A stretch of DNA of 64,000 bases from Staphylococcus capitis subsp. capitis (GCF_040739495.1 NZ_CP145263.1:744001-808000); one strand, 5' to 3'. Positions 19,334-29,640 are shown, counted from the first letter of the stretch. Program-made: numbers and translations. Notes: generated from the letters alone by a model not told the origin.

Positions 19334-20593
19334 ATGGTTCAAGAGGTAATAAAAATAAGAGGTGGACAAACACTAAAAGGAGAAGTAGAAATTAGTGGAG
19401 CGAAAAATAGTGCAGTAGCTATTATCCCCGCAACTTTATTAGCTCAAGGACATGTAAAGTTGGAAGGTCTTCCCCAAATCTCTGATGTAAAAACTTTAGT
19501 AAGTTTGTTAGAAGATTTAAATATTAAAACGACTTTAAAAGGAAAAGAATTGGATGTAGATACAACTGAAATTGAAAATGCGCCGTTACCTAATAATAAG
19601 GTTGAATCATTGCGTGCATCTTATTATATGATGGGAGCGATGCTAGGACGTTTTAAAAAATGTGTCATTGGGCTACCAGGTGGATGTCCATTAGGACCAC
19701 GTCCTATTGATCAACATATAAAAGGTTTCAAAGCATTAGGGGCAGAAATTGATGAATCAAGCGATACTTCTATGAAAATTGAAGCTAAAGAATTAAAAGG
19801 TGCAAATATCTTTTTAGATATGGTTAGTGTTGGTGCTACAATAAATATTATGCTTGCTGCTGTACATGCTAAAGGTCAGACTGTCATTGAAAATGCAGCT
19901 AAAGAACCTGAAGTTGTAGATGTCGCTAACTTTTTAATGAGTATGGGAGCTAATATTAAAGGCGCAGGAACAACTACCATCAAAATTAATGGCGTGGAAG
20001 AGTTGCACGGTTCAGAATATCAAATTATTCCTGATAGAATTGAAGCTGGTTCTTATATGTGTATGGCTGCTGCTATGGGTGAAGAAGTTGTATTAAATAA
20101 TATTGTACCTAAACATGTAGAAGCGTTAACTGTTAAATTGAGAGAGCTTGGTGTTGATATCCAAATAGATGATGAGAAAGCAATTATTCGTAAACAATCA
20201 CCATATAAAAATGTTGATATCAAAACTTTAGTTTATCCTGGCTTTGCTACGGATCTTCAACAACCTATTACACCATTATTATTTATGACTAATGGGCCAT
20301 CATTTGTTACAGATACAATTTATCCAGCTAGATTTAAACACGTTGATGAACTACAACGTATGGGCGCAAATATTTATGCTGATGAAGGTACAGCAACTAT
20401 TAAACCTTCGCGTCTTGAAGGAACGGAAGTATATGCAAGTGATTTACGTGCCGGTGCATGTTTAATTACTGCGGGATTAATCGCTGAAGGTGTAACAACA
20501 ATATTCAATGTAAAACATATATACAGAGGTTATACAAATATTGTTGAACATTTAAAATCACTCGGAGCAGATATTTGGACTGAAGAAATTTAA
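19334..20593 (+). CDS. murA2: UDP-N-acetylglucosamine 1-carboxyvinyltransferase, second paralogue
   Basis: The enzyme catalyses the first committed step of peptidoglycan synthesis (enolpyruvyl transfer from PEP) and is the fosfomycin target. It has 419 residues. The catalytic cysteine is Cys118 in [15 protein letters not shown]; the typical [20 protein letters not shown] start and the closing [16 protein letters not shown] are present. It differs clearly from the murA at 40195. By position next to fbaA and the HxlR gene it is the one often called murZ in S. aureus. An AAAGGAG site precedes ATG 19334. Confidence 0.93.
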   Translation: MVQEVIKIRGGQTLKGEVEISGAKNSAVAIIPATLLAQGHVKLEGLPQISDVKTLVSLLEDLNIKTTLKGKELDVDTTEIENAPLPNNKVESLRASYYMMGAMLGRFKKCVIGLPGGCPLGPRPIDQHIKGFKALGAEIDESSDTSMKIEAKELKGANIFLDMVSVGATINIMLAAVHAKGQTVIENAAKEPEVVDVANFLMSMGANIKGAGTTTIKINGVEELHGSEYQIIPDRIEAGSYMCMAAAMGEEVVLNNIVPKHVEALTVKLRELGVDIQIDDEKAIIRKQSPYKNVDIKTLVYPGFATDLQQPITPLLFMTNGPSFVTDTIYPARFKHVDELQRMGANIYADEGTATIKPSRLEGTEVYASDLRAGACLITAGLIAEGVTTIFNVKHIYRGYTNIVEHLKSLGADIWTEEI

Positions 20594-20599
20594 GGTTTG

Positions 20600-20608
20600 T
20601 GGTATAAT
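20600..20608 (+). promoter_or_regulatory. extended -10 promoter element before the QsrR-like gene
   Basis: TGGTATAAT (20600-20608) is an extended -10 just after the murA2 stop (20593), 74 bases before the regulator start. No convincing -35 is seen. Confidence 0.5.
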
Positions 20609-20681
20609 ATTTATATTAATAATTGGAAGACAATAGAGAAATGCCTACAATTATAAGCATATTAAATGTGAGGTGAGGCAA

Positions 20682-21014
20682 ATGGAAATCTGTCCATATC
20701 TTGAAGAAACCTTCAAAATTGTTGGTCGTAGTTGGAATGGGCTAATTATTAATTATTTATCAAGATGTGAAAGTCAATCAGCTCACTTTTCCGATATGAA
20801 AAGAGATCTAAAGACGATCACTCCTAGAGCTTTAAGCTTAAAATTAACCGACCTAGGAGAATGGAAACTAGTAGAGAAGCAAATTATTTCATCTAGCCCA
20901 TTAGAAATTGTTTATCAATTGACTGATAAAGGACAAGCTTTAGCCGAAGCATTAAAGCCTATGGAAGCTTGGGCACAAAAATACGTTGAGTTAGAAGCAA
21001 ATTCTTCAAAATAA
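20682..21014 (+). CDS. qsrR: HxlR-type winged-helix regulator, QsrR-like
   Basis: The protein has 110 residues starting MEICPYLEETFKIVGRSWNG, with a GAGGTG ribosome site at 20670-20675. GTG 20673 would fall inside that site. The HxlR/MarR-like core is complete (HFSDMKRDLKTITPRAL, LTDKGQALAEALKPM). Cys4 sits in the CPYLEETF position used by YodB/QsrR regulators to sense quinones and other electrophiles by alkylation. From memory it matches S. aureus QsrR closely. It probably represses quinone-detoxifying genes. The neighbouring aldehyde dehydrogenase may or may not be a target. Confidence 0.75.
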   Translation: MEICPYLEETFKIVGRSWNGLIINYLSRCESQSAHFSDMKRDLKTITPRALSLKLTDLGEWKLVEKQIISSSPLEIVYQLTDKGQALAEALKPMEAWAQKYVELEANSSK

Positions 21015-21027
21015 ATAAGACATGATG

Positions 21028-21066
21028 AACTGTTTATAAAATAAAAAACTTTATAAGCAGTTTTTT
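21028..21066 (+). terminator. terminator of the QsrR-like gene
   Basis: AACTGTTTATAA (21028-21039) pairs with TTATAAGCAGTT (21051-21062) with one G-U pair, followed by TTTTTTAT. Confidence 0.75.
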
Positions 21067-21103
21067 ATGTTGATGCAAAATGATGCTTTATAATTTCCAA
21101 TAT

Positions 21104-21129
21104 AAAATGAATTGAGCGTAATTCATTTT
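21104..21129. promoter_or_regulatory. 10-bp inverted repeat upstream of the aldehyde dehydrogenase gene
   Basis: AAAATGAATT (21104-21113) and AATTCATTTT (21120-21129) are perfect inverted arms around GAGCGT. No T-run follows. It lies just upstream of a putative promoter at 21142-21170, so it could be an operator. Confidence 0.45.
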
Positions 21130-21141
21130 AGTGTTTCATAT

Positions 21142-21170
21142 GTTTAAAGTAACGCTTTAAAGGATAGAAT
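21142..21170 (+). promoter_or_regulatory. possible sigma-B-like or sigma-A promoter of the aldehyde dehydrogenase gene
   Basis: GTTTAA (21142-21147), 14 bases, then GGATAG (21162-21167) partly fits the sigma-B pattern GTTT(AA)-N12-15-GGGTAT. The overlapping TAGAAT (21165-21170) could instead be a sigma-A -10. Undecided. Confidence 0.3.
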
Positions 21171-21205
21171 ACACATATAACTTTTCTAAGGAGTGAAGAT
21201 TTAAT

Positions 21206-22633
21206 ATGAGAAATTTCACTAAACAATATATTAATGGCGAATGGGTTGATAGTGCGAGTGGCGAAACAATTGACGTAATCAATCCTGCAACTGAAGAAGT
21301 GATGGGATCTGTAGCTAACGGGAATGAAGAAGATGTTAACAAAGCTGTTGAAGCGGCTGACAAAGTTTATTTAGAATTTCGTCATAGTTCAGTTGAAGAA
21401 CGTAGAGACTTGTTAGATAAAATTGTAAAAGAATATGAAAATAGAAAAGACGATATTATCCAAGCGATTACAGATGAATTAGGTTCTCCATTATCTGTTT
21501 CTGAAAATGTTCACTATCAAATGGGACTAAATCACTTTACGGCAGCAAGAGATGCTTTAGATAATTTTGAATTTGAAGAGCAACGTGGAGATGATTTAGT
21601 AGTTAAAGAAGCTATTGGTGTCTCAGGATTAGTTACACCTTGGAATTTCCCTACTAATCAAACATCATTAAAATTAGCTGCTGCATTTGCTGCAGGTAGT
21701 CCAGTAGTTCTTAAACCTTCTGAAGAAACACCATTTGCAGCTATTATCTTAGCAGAAATCTTTGATAAAGTTGGCGTACCTAAAGGTGTATTCAATTTAG
21801 TTAATGGCGATGGTGAAGGTGTAGGAAATCCATTAAGTGAACACCCTAAAGTGAGAATGATGTCATTTACTGGTTCTGGCCCAACAGGATCTAAAATCAT
21901 GGAAAAAGCTGCAAAAGACTTCAAAAAAGTGTCTCTAGAACTAGGAGGAAAATCTCCTTATATCGTTCTTGACGATGCTGATATCAAGGAAGCAGCTAAA
22001 GCTACAACTGGCAAAGTTGTTAATAACACTGGCCAAGTATGTACTGCAGGTACACGTGTACTTATACCTGAAAGCATTAAAGAAGATTTCTTAACAGCAG
22101 TTAAAGAAGAATTTAGCCAAGTTAAAGTAGGAGATCCTCGTGAAGATGGTACACAGGTCGGACCAATTATCAGCAAAAAACAATTCGATCAAGTTCAAGA
22201 CTATATTGATAAAGGCGTAAATGAAGGTGCTGAATTATTCTACGGTGGCCCTGGTAAACCAGAAGGCCTTGATAAAGGTTATTTCGCACGTCCAACTATT
22301 TTCATCAATGTGGATAACCATATGACAATTGCTCAAGAAGAAATCTTCGGTCCAGTTATGTCAGTGATCACTTATAATGATTTAGATGAAGCAATTGAAA
22401 TTGCTAATGATACTAAATATGGTCTTGCTGGCTACGTTATTGGTAAAGATCAAGAGACTTTACGTAAAGTAGCACGTTCAGTTGAGGCAGGAACTATTGA
22501 AATCAATGAAGCTGGCAGAAAACCTGACTTACCATTCGGAGGTTATAAACAATCAGGTTTAGGTCGTGAATGGGGCGACTATGGTATAGAAGAATTCTTA
22601 GAAGTTAAATCAATTGCTGGTTATTTTAAATAA
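21206..22633 (+). CDS. NAD(P)-dependent aldehyde dehydrogenase
   Basis: This 475-residue cytosolic oxidoreductase of the ALDH superfamily starts at ATG 21206 with AAGGAGTG upstream. Motifs are in order: TPWNFPTNQ (cofactor binding), [22 protein letters not shown], the catalytic Glu in [10 protein letters not shown], the catalytic Cys in [13 protein letters not shown], and [10 protein letters not shown] near the end. The aldehyde substrate cannot be read from the sequence. It has its own terminator and possibly a stress-type promoter. Confidence 0.88.
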   Translation: MRNFTKQYINGEWVDSASGETIDVINPATEEVMGSVANGNEEDVNKAVEAADKVYLEFRHSSVEERRDLLDKIVKEYENRKDDIIQAITDELGSPLSVSENVHYQMGLNHFTAARDALDNFEFEEQRGDDLVVKEAIGVSGLVTPWNFPTNQTSLKLAAAFAAGSPVVLKPSEETPFAAIILAEIFDKVGVPKGVFNLVNGDGEGVGNPLSEHPKVRMMSFTGSGPTGSKIMEKAAKDFKKVSLELGGKSPYIVLDDADIKEAAKATTGKVVNNTGQVCTAGTRVLIPESIKEDFLTAVKEEFSQVKVGDPREDGTQVGPIISKKQFDQVQDYIDKGVNEGAELFYGGPGKPEGLDKGYFARPTIFINVDNHMTIAQEEIFGPVMSVITYNDLDEAIEIANDTKYGLAGYVIGKDQETLRKVARSVEAGTIEINEAGRKPDLPFGGYKQSGLGREWGDYGIEEFLEVKSIAGYFK

Positions 22634-22669
22634 TTGAACAAATTAATTAAAACTTGCAATTAAACGATG

Positions 22670-22703
22670 CACGGAACTATATTAGTTCCGTGTTTTGTTT
22701 TTA
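22670..22703 (+). terminator. terminator of the aldehyde dehydrogenase gene
   Basis: CACGGAACT (22670-22678) pairs with AGTTCCGTG (22684-22692), followed by TTTTGTTTTTATT. The rest of the gap to rho (to 22935) is AT-rich leader with no gene that I can see. Confidence 0.83.
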
Positions 22704-22935
22704 TTGTTATATTTTCTAAATTCATTTTGTAATTAAATTGAAAATTTGCTATAGTTATTCTAGTAATTAGAAGGTCATGACACATTTGAATATAAAATAA
22801 AGACGATAAGGCTTACTGAAATTCTTAAATTTTACTCGCACATCTTAAAATTTAAAAATTTCATTTAACGTCTAAATTTAATATTTATATGTCAAAGTCT
22901 CGCAATATAAAAAATAATGAAATGGGTGCAAGTCT

Positions 22936-24252
22936 ATGCCTGAAAGAGAACGAACATCTCCTCAGTATGAATCTTTCCACGAATTATACAAAAACAACAC
23001 TACTAAAGAGCTCACTCAAAAAGCCAAATCTTTAAAATTAACAAATTATAGTAAATTAAATAAGAAAGAGTTAGTTTTAGCTATCATGGAAGCTCAAATG
23101 GAGAAAGATGGCAATTACTACATGGAAGGTATCCTTGATGATATCCAACAGGATGGGTATGGTTTCCTTAGAACCGTTAACTATTCTAAAGGTGAAAAGG
23201 ATATATATATTTCTGCAAGTCAAATCCGACGTTTTGAGATCAAACGTGGAGACAAAGTAACTGGTAAAGTACGTAAACCGAAAGATAATGAAAAATATTA
23301 TGGGTTACTTCAAGTCGATTTTGTGAATGATCAAAATGCAGAAGAAGTTAAAAAACGCCCTCATTTCCAAGCGTTAACGCCACTCTATCCGGAAGAAAGA
23401 ATTTTATTAGAAACGCTTCCGACTAATTATTCAACTCGAATTATGGATTTAGTGACGCCGATTGGTTTAGGGCAACGTGGTTTAATTGTAGCGCCACCTA
23501 AAGCAGGTAAAACAAGTTTATTAAAAGAGATTGCTAATGCGATTGCTACAAATAAACCTGAAGCTCAACTTTTTATTTTACTAGTAGGTGAACGACCTGA
23601 AGAGGTAACTGATATTGAACGTTCAGTTGAATCTGCGGAAGTAGTGCACTCCACTTTTGATGAGCCGCCAGAACATCATGTCAAAGTAGCAGAATTATTA
23701 TTAGAACGTGCTAAAAGATTAGTTGAAATAGGTGAAGATGTTATCATCTTAATGGATTCTATTACACGTTTAGCACGTGCTTATAACCTTGTAATCCCAC
23801 CGAGTGGACGTACGCTATCTGGTGGTTTAGACCCTGCTTCACTGCATAAACCTAAAGCATTTTTCGGTGCAGCAAGGAACATTGAAGCAGGTGGTAGTTT
23901 AACCATATTAGCTACTGCACTTGTTGAAACTGGTTCAAGAATGGATGATATGATTTACGAGGAATTTAAAGGTACAGGTAACATGGAATTACATCTTGAT
24001 CGTAAATTATCAGAACGCCGTATCTTCCCAGCAATTGACATTGGTCGTAGTTCAACACGTAAAGAAGAATTACTTATCTCGAAAGCTGAACTTGACTCAT
24101 TATGGCAATTACGTAACTTGTTCACAGACTCTACAGACTTTACTGAACGTTTTATTCGCAAGTTAAAACGCTCTAAAAATAATAAAGACTTCTTTTCACA
24201 ATTACAAAAGTCAGCAGAAGAAAGTACAAAGACAGGTAAACCAATTATCTAA
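22936..24252 (+). CDS. rho: transcription termination factor Rho
   Basis: Rho is a hexameric RNA helicase that ends transcripts and limits antisense transcription. It has 438 residues. The N-terminal Rho-N helical region covers about 15-55, an OSB cold-shock RNA-binding fold 60-130 (GILDDIQQDGYGFLR, DIYISASQIRRF), and the RecA-like ATPase has Walker A APPKAGKT at 186-193 and the SGGLDPASLHKPK Q-loop region. The ribosome site before ATG 22936 is weak (GGGTG), and there is a long untranslated leader, which may allow autoregulation. Confidence 0.95.
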   Translation: MPERERTSPQYESFHELYKNNTTKELTQKAKSLKLTNYSKLNKKELVLAIMEAQMEKDGNYYMEGILDDIQQDGYGFLRTVNYSKGEKDIYISASQIRRFEIKRGDKVTGKVRKPKDNEKYYGLLQVDFVNDQNAEEVKKRPHFQALTPLYPEERILLETLPTNYSTRIMDLVTPIGLGQRGLIVAPPKAGKTSLLKEIANAIATNKPEAQLFILLVGERPEEVTDIERSVESAEVVHSTFDEPPEHHVKVAELLLERAKRLVEIGEDVIILMDSITRLARAYNLVIPPSGRTLSGGLDPASLHKPKAFFGAARNIEAGGSLTILATALVETGSRMDDMIYEEFKGTGNMELHLDRKLSERRIFPAIDIGRSSTRKEELLISKAELDSLWQLRNLFTDSTDFTERFIRKLKRSKNNKDFFSQLQKSAEESTKTGKPII

Positions 24253-24370
24253 GTTATCTTTGATAAAGGGTTGCGTTTTGATTTGATAACTATTATAATT
24301 ACACAGTATTGGGTAAAAAACTCACAAATAACTCTGTTCCAGATGGTTCAGGGCAAAGGAGCTGAAAGAA

Positions 24371-24628
24371 ATGAAACAAGGAATTCATCCTGAATACCAC
24401 AAAGTTATCTTTTTAGATACTACTACAAACTTTAAATTCTTAAGTGGTTCTACTAAAACATCTTCAGAAACTATGGAATGGGAAGATGGAAATGAATACC
24501 CAGTTATTCGTTTAGACGTATCATCTGATTCACATCCATTCTATACTGGCCGTCAAAAATTCGCCGCTGCGGATGGTCGTGTGGAACGCTTCAACAAAAA
24601 GTTTGGTTTCAAATCAAACAACAACTAA
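24371..24628 (+). CDS. rpmE2: ribosomal protein L31, type B
   Basis: The protein has 85 residues: [18 protein letters not shown] with no CxxC zinc motif, so it is the zinc-free (type B) form of L31. The block [20 protein letters not shown] is typical. AAAGGAG precedes ATG 24371. In many Firmicutes the zinc-free form replaces the zinc form under zinc limitation; I find no clear Zur box here, so regulation is open. Confidence 0.95.
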   Translation: MKQGIHPEYHKVIFLDTTTNFKFLSGSTKTSSETMEWEDGNEYPVIRLDVSSDSHPFYTGRQKFAAADGRVERFNKKFGFKSNNN

Positions 24629-24640
24629 ATTTGAATTTCA

Positions 24641-24682
24641 ACTGTCTACGTATCCATATAGGGAATGTAGACAGTTTTTTTA
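24641..24682 (+). terminator. terminator of rpmE2
   Basis: ACTGTCTAC (24641-24649) pairs with GTAGACAGT (24667-24675), followed by a run of T. Confidence 0.85.
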
Positions 24683-24847
24683 TTTTTTAACCCTTTATTA
24701 TGTGAGTAGATTTTGTTTTTACTCAATTTGTTTGTAAAATGAGAGTATCGTCGTTTAATTTAGAATAATACTTTGAAAATGCATTTAACTACTCATAAAA
24801 TATGATATAATTAAGCGATTATGTTTTGAAAAAAGGTGGAACTCTCA

Positions 24848-25447
24848 ATGTATGAAACGTACCATTCCGGATGGATTGAAACAATTACTGGAAGTATGTT
24901 TAGTGGTAAATCAGAAGAGTTGATTCGTCGTTTAAGACGAGGGATTTACGCGAAACAGAAAGTCATTGTTTTTAAGCCAGCTATTGATGATCGTTACCAT
25001 AAAGAAAAGGTCGTCTCACACGATGGTAATGAAATTGAAGCGATAAATATTTCTACGTCAAGAGAAATTTTAAACCAAGATTTAGACGATGTAGACGTTA
25101 TCGGAATAGATGAAGTGCAGTTTTTTGATGGTGAAATAGTAAATATTGTAGAACAACTGGCTAAAAATGGTCACAGAGTTGTTGTTGCAGGTTTAGATAT
25201 GGATTTTAGGGGAGAACCTTTTGAACCTATGCCAAAATTATTAGCTGTTAGTGAACAAGTGACTAAATTACAGGCAGTTTGTGCTGTTTGTGGGTCACCT
25301 TCTAGCCGTACACAAAGATTAATCAATGGAGAACCAGCTAAAATAGATGACCCAATTATATTAGTTGGTGCGAATGAAAGTTACGAACCACGTTGTAGAG
25401 CACATCATATTGTGGCTCCAAGTGAAAATGAGAAGGAGGAAATGTAG
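24848..25447 (+). CDS. tdk: thymidine kinase
   Basis: Tdk phosphorylates thymidine for the salvage pathway. The start is placed at ATG 24848 ([20 protein letters not shown]), giving 199 residues; GTG 24836 lies in the AAGGTGG ribosome site. Walker [11 protein letters not shown], Walker B-like IGIDEVQFF and the zinc cysteines CAVCG with a later Cys are present. Its stop TAG overlaps the prfA start GTG by one base, so tdk-prfA-prmC form one coupled unit, as in other Firmicutes. Confidence 0.94.
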   Translation: MYETYHSGWIETITGSMFSGKSEELIRRLRRGIYAKQKVIVFKPAIDDRYHKEKVVSHDGNEIEAINISTSREILNQDLDDVDVIGIDEVQFFDGEIVNIVEQLAKNGHRVVVAGLDMDFRGEPFEPMPKLLAVSEQVTKLQAVCAVCGSPSSRTQRLINGEPAKIDDPIILVGANESYEPRCRAHHIVAPSENEKEEM

Positions 25448-26523
25448 TGTTTGATCAATTAGATATAGTAGAGGAACGATATGAACAATTAAATGAGATG
25501 TTAAGTGACCCTGATGTCGTGAATGATTCAGATAAACTTAGAAAATATTCAAAAGAACAAGCTGATTTACAAAAAACTGTTGAAGTTTATCGTAGTTATA
25601 AATCTAAAAAAGAAGAACTTGAAGATATTGAAGAAATGTTAAAAGAAACTTCAGATAAAGAAGAAGTGGATATGCTTAAAGAAGAGAGTGCGTCTTTAAA
25701 AGCTGAATTACCTGAAATGGAAGAAGAACTTAAAATCTTATTAATTCCTAAAGACCCAAATGATGAAAAAGACGTTATCGTTGAAATCCGAGCAGCTGCA
25801 GGTGGTGACGAAGCGGCCATATTTGCTGGGGACTTGATGAGAATGTATTCTAAATATGCCGAAGCATATGGTTTTAAAACTGAAATTGTTGAAGCTTCTG
25901 AAAGTGACCATGGTGGTTATAAGGAAATTAGTTTTTCAGTATCAGGTAGTGGAGCCTATAGTAAATTAAAATTTGAAAACGGTGCTCACCGAGTTCAACG
26001 TGTACCAGAAACTGAATCAGGTGGTCGTATACATACTTCTACGGCAACAGTAGCTGTATTGCCAGAAGTAGAAGATGTTGAGATTGAAATTCGTAACGAA
26101 GATCTAAAAATTGACACGTATCGTTCAAGTGGTGCGGGTGGTCAGCACGTTAACACAACTGACTCAGCAGTACGTATTACCCACTTACCTACTGGTGTTA
26201 TTGCAACGTCATCAGAAAAATCACAAATTCAAAACCGTGAGAAAGCGATGAAAGTCTTAAAAGCACGTTTATACGATATGAAGTTACAAGAAGAACAACA
26301 AAAATATGCGTCACAAAGAAAATCTGCTGTAGGTACAGGTGACCGTTCAGAACGTGTCAGAACATATAACTATCCACAAAGTCGTGTGACTGATCATAGA
26401 ATTGGCTTAACGCTACAGAAACTTGGTCAGATTATGGAAGGTAATTTAGATGAAATCATAGACGCACTTACTCTATCTGAACAAACTGAGAAATTGAAAG
26501 AACTTAATAATGGTGAACTATAA
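25447..26523 (+). CDS. prfA: peptide chain release factor 1
   Basis: RF1 reads UAA and UAG and triggers peptide release. It has 358 residues. It starts at GTG 25447, sharing one base with the tdk stop; GAAGGAGG lies in the end of tdk. The catalytic GGQ is at 231-233 (SGAGGQHVN), the conserved [20 protein letters not shown], here abbreviated to IPKDPND, marks domain 2 entry, and the codon-recognition region follows. It overlaps prmC, which methylates the GGQ glutamine, by 14 bases. Confidence 0.96.
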   Translation: MFDQLDIVEERYEQLNEMLSDPDVVNDSDKLRKYSKEQADLQKTVEVYRSYKSKKEELEDIEEMLKETSDKEEVDMLKEESASLKAELPEMEEELKILLIPKDPNDEKDVIVEIRAAAGGDEAAIFAGDLMRMYSKYAEAYGFKTEIVEASESDHGGYKEISFSVSGSGAYSKLKFENGAHRVQRVPETESGGRIHTSTATVAVLPEVEDVEIEIRNEDLKIDTYRSSGAGGQHVNTTDSAVRITHLPTGVIATSSEKSQIQNREKAMKVLKARLYDMKLQEEQQKYASQRKSAVGTGDRSERVRTYNYPQSRVTDHRIGLTLQKLGQIMEGNLDEIIDALTLSEQTEKLKELNNGEL

Positions 26524-27346
26524 AGATAAACTTCAAGAGGCTATTCAATTAACATTAGATAAAGGGTATGAGCAGACTAGGGCAGAATGGCTACTGTTGG
26601 ACCTTTTTAAATGGTCACGAACAGACTATCTTATCCATCGTGAAGAACAGATGTCACAAGCTGATTTAGCAAAATTTGACCTAGCTCTACATAGAATGTT
26701 GAGCGGTGAACCTATTCAATATATCGTAGGCTTTCAATCTTTTTACGGCTATACCTTCGAGGTAGATAATAATTGTCTAATCCCTCGTCCTGAAACTGAA
26801 GAAGTGATGCTTCATTTTCTAAATCAATGTCATCATCAAGATACAGTTGCCGATATTGGTACAGGAAGCGGTGCGATTGCTATTACACTTAAGTTGCTTA
26901 AGCCAGATTTAAACGTTCTCGCTACAGATTTATATGAAGATACACTGAATGTTGCACGCAATAATGCAACATTACATCAGCAAGAAATTCAATTTCTTCA
27001 AGGAGACGCATTGAAACCTCTAATTGATAATAATATTAAAGTTGACGGATTAATTTCTAATCCACCTTATATTGATGAATGTGAAGCAAGAGATATGGAT
27101 GATACTGTACTTAAATATGAGCCTCACCATGCTCTGTTTGCTGAAAATGAAGGCTACGCCATTTATGAGGGTATTTTAAAAGATTTACCACAAGTAATGA
27201 AAGAGCAAGGGCATGTCGTGTTTGAAATTGGATATAATCAAGGCAACCAACTAAAAGCATTAATTAATTCTATGTATCCTGACAAGTTAGTTAAAGTTAT
27301 TAGAGATATTAATGGTAATGAACGCATCGTGTCATTCAAATGGTAA
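26510..27346 (+). CDS. prmC: release factor glutamine methyltransferase
   Basis: PrmC uses S-adenosylmethionine to methylate the glutamine of the release-factor GGQ motif. It has 278 residues, starting at GTG 26510 inside the end of prfA. It has an N-terminal helical substrate-binding part, then the methyltransferase fold with [13 protein letters not shown] (SAM loop) and the catalytic SNPPYI motif. [12 protein letters not shown] and IPRPETEE are typical PrmC blocks. The 14-base overlap with its substrate gene suggests translational coupling. Confidence 0.94.
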   Translation: MVNYKDKLQEAIQLTLDKGYEQTRAEWLLLDLFKWSRTDYLIHREEQMSQADLAKFDLALHRMLSGEPIQYIVGFQSFYGYTFEVDNNCLIPRPETEEVMLHFLNQCHHQDTVADIGTGSGAIAITLKLLKPDLNVLATDLYEDTLNVARNNATLHQQEIQFLQGDALKPLIDNNIKVDGLISNPPYIDECEARDMDDTVLKYEPHHALFAENEGYAIYEGILKDLPQVMKEQGHVVFEIGYNQGNQLKALINSMYPDKLVKVIRDINGNERIVSFKW

Positions 27347-27436
27347 AGAATTCATGAGATTATAATGCGTTTTTTTGTGAAATTAAATGTATCTTTAAAT
27401 GCGGATAAAGTTTTAAACAAAATTAAAAATGAATGG

Positions 27437-27489
27437 GTGGAACTTCAACTTCAACAATAATGAACTGAATTGAGTTCCACTCTTTTTAA
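27437..27489 (+). terminator. probable terminator between prmC and the Sua5 gene
   Basis: GTGGAACT (27437-27444) pairs with AGTTCCAC (27473-27480), followed by TCTTTTTAAA. The loop is long (28 bases). Confidence 0.6.
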
Positions 27490-27519
27490 ATTCATAATAT
27501 AGATAAGAAAGAGGTGAAA

Positions 27520-28566
27520 ATGGTGAATACTCAAATATGGGATCTTAGAAAATATGAAGAGGATGTAGTTAAATATCCTAAGTTAAACGAGATTAAAGAG
27601 ACATTATTGAATGGTGGATTAGTAGCGATTCCAACAGAGACAGTTTATGGGCTTGGTGCGAACGCAAGAAATGAACATGCGGTAAGAAAAATATATGAAG
27701 CTAAAGGACGTCCTTCTGATAATCCTTTAATCGTTCATATACATCAAAGGGAGCAACTTGAAGAGTTTGTAGATGGAATTGATGAACGTGTTTCAAAATT
27801 AATGGATGCCTTTTGGCCTGGACCAATTTCATTTATTTTACCTCTTAAAACAGGTTATTTATGTGAAAAAGTTACAGGCGGATTAAACTCTATTGCAGTT
27901 CGTATGCCAAGTCATAAAATAGGGCGGGCGTTACTTCAATATATTGACGAACCTATAGCTGCACCAAGTGCCAATTTAAGTGGTAGACCTTCACCTACAA
28001 AGTTTGATCATGTTTTTCAGGATTTAAACGGAAAAGTGGACGGAATTGTTAATGGAGATCAAAGTGAAGAAGGTCTTGAGAGTACAGTGTTAGATTGTAC
28101 TCAATATCCTTTTAGAATAGCACGCCCAGGTTCTATAACCACTTCAATGATAGAACAAGTTTTACCGGGGAGTATTCAAAAGGCTAATTATTTTGAAAAG
28201 GACAAACCTATTGCTCCTGGGATGAAATATAAACATTATTCGCCAGATACGCCACTAACAATTGTTGAAAATTTAACTCACAAAATTGATAATAATGAAA
28301 AATGGAATGATGTAGTATTTATTTTTCCTATTAGTATGAAATATTTATTGCCTGAGAATGCTCAATTTATTCCACTATGTGATGATGAGCAAGATATTAA
28401 AGGGGCAAACCATAATTTATATAGTGTATTGCACTCTATAGATAGCTCTAATGATATTAAACACGCTTATATTTATAGTTTTGAAAAAAAGGATCAGTCT
28501 GAAGCGATTATGAATAGAATGTTGAAAGCAGCAGGTAATGAAGTGATAGAAGGTGACGAATTATGA
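27520..28566 (+). CDS. L-threonylcarbamoyladenylate synthase (Sua5 type)
   Basis: The enzyme makes threonylcarbamoyl-AMP for the t6A modification of ANN-decoding tRNAs. The start is ATG 27520, with GAGGTG at 27511-27516; it gives 348 residues. The YrdC domain (about 20-210) has the usual PTETVYGLG, KGRPSDNPLIVH and SANLSGRPSPT blocks. The C-terminal Sua5 domain follows a GMKYKHYSP linker. It overlaps the ptpB start by four bases (ATGA), a Firmicute arrangement (ywlC-ywlE in Bacillus). Confidence 0.9.
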   Translation: MVNTQIWDLRKYEEDVVKYPKLNEIKETLLNGGLVAIPTETVYGLGANARNEHAVRKIYEAKGRPSDNPLIVHIHQREQLEEFVDGIDERVSKLMDAFWPGPISFILPLKTGYLCEKVTGGLNSIAVRMPSHKIGRALLQYIDEPIAAPSANLSGRPSPTKFDHVFQDLNGKVDGIVNGDQSEEGLESTVLDCTQYPFRIARPGSITTSMIEQVLPGSIQKANYFEKDKPIAPGMKYKHYSPDTPLTIVENLTHKIDNNEKWNDVVFIFPISMKYLLPENAQFIPLCDDEQDIKGANHNLYSVLHSIDSSNDIKHAYIYSFEKKDQSEAIMNRMLKAAGNEVIEGDEL

Positions 28567-28979
28567 AATTAATATTTGTTTGTACAGGTAATACGTGTAG
28601 AAGTCCGTTAGCTGAAAGTATTGCTAAGAAATTGATGCCAAACGATGACATTCAATCACGTGGTTTATTTGCTATGGAAGGACAAAAAATCTCTAAAGAA
28701 TCATTACAATTGATTCATAGTCATCATCTACCTAAGCCTTCAAATGCTCAACAATTTACTTTGGAAGATTTAGAAGCAGATTTAATTCTCACAATGTCTC
28801 CTTCACATAAAGATTTAATTAAGTCTCAATACGGTCAATATTCAAATGTGTACACGATAAATGAGTATGCAGGTATTGAGGGGCATATAGAAGACCCATT
28901 TGGATGTTCTTTTGAAGTATATGAAAAAACTTTTCAAAATATCTACGATTTATTGAAAAAAATTGAAATGAATCGATAA
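28563..28979 (+). CDS. ptpB: low-molecular-weight protein phosphatase, PtpB/YwlE type
   Basis: The protein has 138 residues. The P-loop CTGNTCRS (Cys7 to Ser14) is the active site, and EDPFG holds the general-acid Asp. Threonine after the catalytic cysteine region (CTGNT) is the feature that makes Bacillus YwlE and S. aureus PtpB act on phospho-arginine rather than phospho-tyrosine, so arginine-phosphatase activity opposing McsB is likely. It is translationally coupled to the Sua5 gene by ATGA. Confidence 0.88.
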   Translation: MKLIFVCTGNTCRSPLAESIAKKLMPNDDIQSRGLFAMEGQKISKESLQLIHSHHLPKPSNAQQFTLEDLEADLILTMSPSHKDLIKSQYGQYSNVYTINEYAGIEGHIEDPFGCSFEVYEKTFQNIYDLLKKIEMNR

Positions 28980-29031
28980 CAGAGTAAATTATATATAATT
29001 AGTATATGTTAAGCTTTAAATAAGTTATAAT

Positions 29032-29066
29032 AAAGGGGTATAGCAAGTTTGCTATGTTCCTTTTTA
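29032..29066 (+). terminator. hairpin with T-run between ptpB and ywlG
   Basis: AAAGGGGTATAGCAA (29032-29046) pairs with TTGCTATGTTCCTTT (29049-29063), including three G-U pairs, with a two-base loop, followed by TTATT. It could end ptpB or act in the ywlG leader. Confidence 0.6.
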
Positions 29067-29090
29067 TTATATTCAAGGGGGTGGGTTTCA

Positions 29091-29615
29091 TTGCGTGATT
29101 TACAAAAGCTACTTATTGAATTAAAAGATATGTCATTCTTTAAGAAAGGCGAATTGTGTATTGTCGGTTGTTCAACATCTGAGGTCATTGGCGAACGAAT
29201 TGGTTCAGTTGGATCATTAGAGATAGCTAAAGAGATTTTTGATGCTTTGAAACAAATTGAAGAGGATACAGGTGTGTCATTTGTCTTTCAAGGATGTGAA
29301 CATATTAATAGAGCAATCACGATTGAAAGAGCAGATTTTAACTCACTGTCTATGGAAGAGGTAAATGTAGTTCCAGATGTACATGCAGGTGGTAGTTTAT
29401 CAACGTATGCCTACCAACATATGGATGATCCAATGGTTGTAGAACATATCAGTGTACCTAAAGGTATTGACATTGGCCAAACATTAATTGGTATGCATAT
29501 CAAGCATGTATGTGTTCCAGTCAGAACAAGCGTTAAACAAGTTGGAGAAGCTATCGTTACCATAGCGACATCACGACCTAAGAAAATTGGTGGCGAACGT
29601 GCTAAATATCAATAA
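29091..29615 (+). CDS. DUF436 (YwlG) family protein
   Basis: The protein has 174 residues if started at TTG 29091 (reading [17 protein letters not shown]), with AAGGGGGTGG upstream; the frame to 29049 runs back through the hairpin. It matches the YwlG/TIGR01440 family, known for its conserved position but without a known reaction. Conserved blocks are [35 protein letters not shown] and [14 protein letters not shown] [10 protein letters not shown]. It lies before glyA, as in Bacillus. Confidence 0.82.
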   Translation: MRDLQKLLIELKDMSFFKKGELCIVGCSTSEVIGERIGSVGSLEIAKEIFDALKQIEEDTGVSFVFQGCEHINRAITIERADFNSLSMEEVNVVPDVHAGGSLSTYAYQHMDDPMVVEHISVPKGIDIGQTLIGMHIKHVCVPVRTSVKQVGEAIVTIATSRPKKIGGERAKYQ

Positions 29616-29640
29616 TTTAATGAAAGAAGGGGAATTATTT

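Noticed and set aside
21658..21924. minus-strand open frame inside the aldehyde dehydrogenase gene
   Set aside because: It is antisense to a well-supported gene, has no ribosome site and no family-like sequence. Several similar antisense frames (for example at 33638, 40794, 57167) were rejected for the same reason.
27430..27489. GGGTGGAAC followed by a complementary terminator, resembling the end of a T-box riboswitch
   Set aside because: The sequence after GGGTGGAAC departs from the T-box consensus, the leader is too short for Stem I with a specifier loop, and the downstream gene (Sua5 type) is not a usual T-box target. It is best read as a plain terminator.
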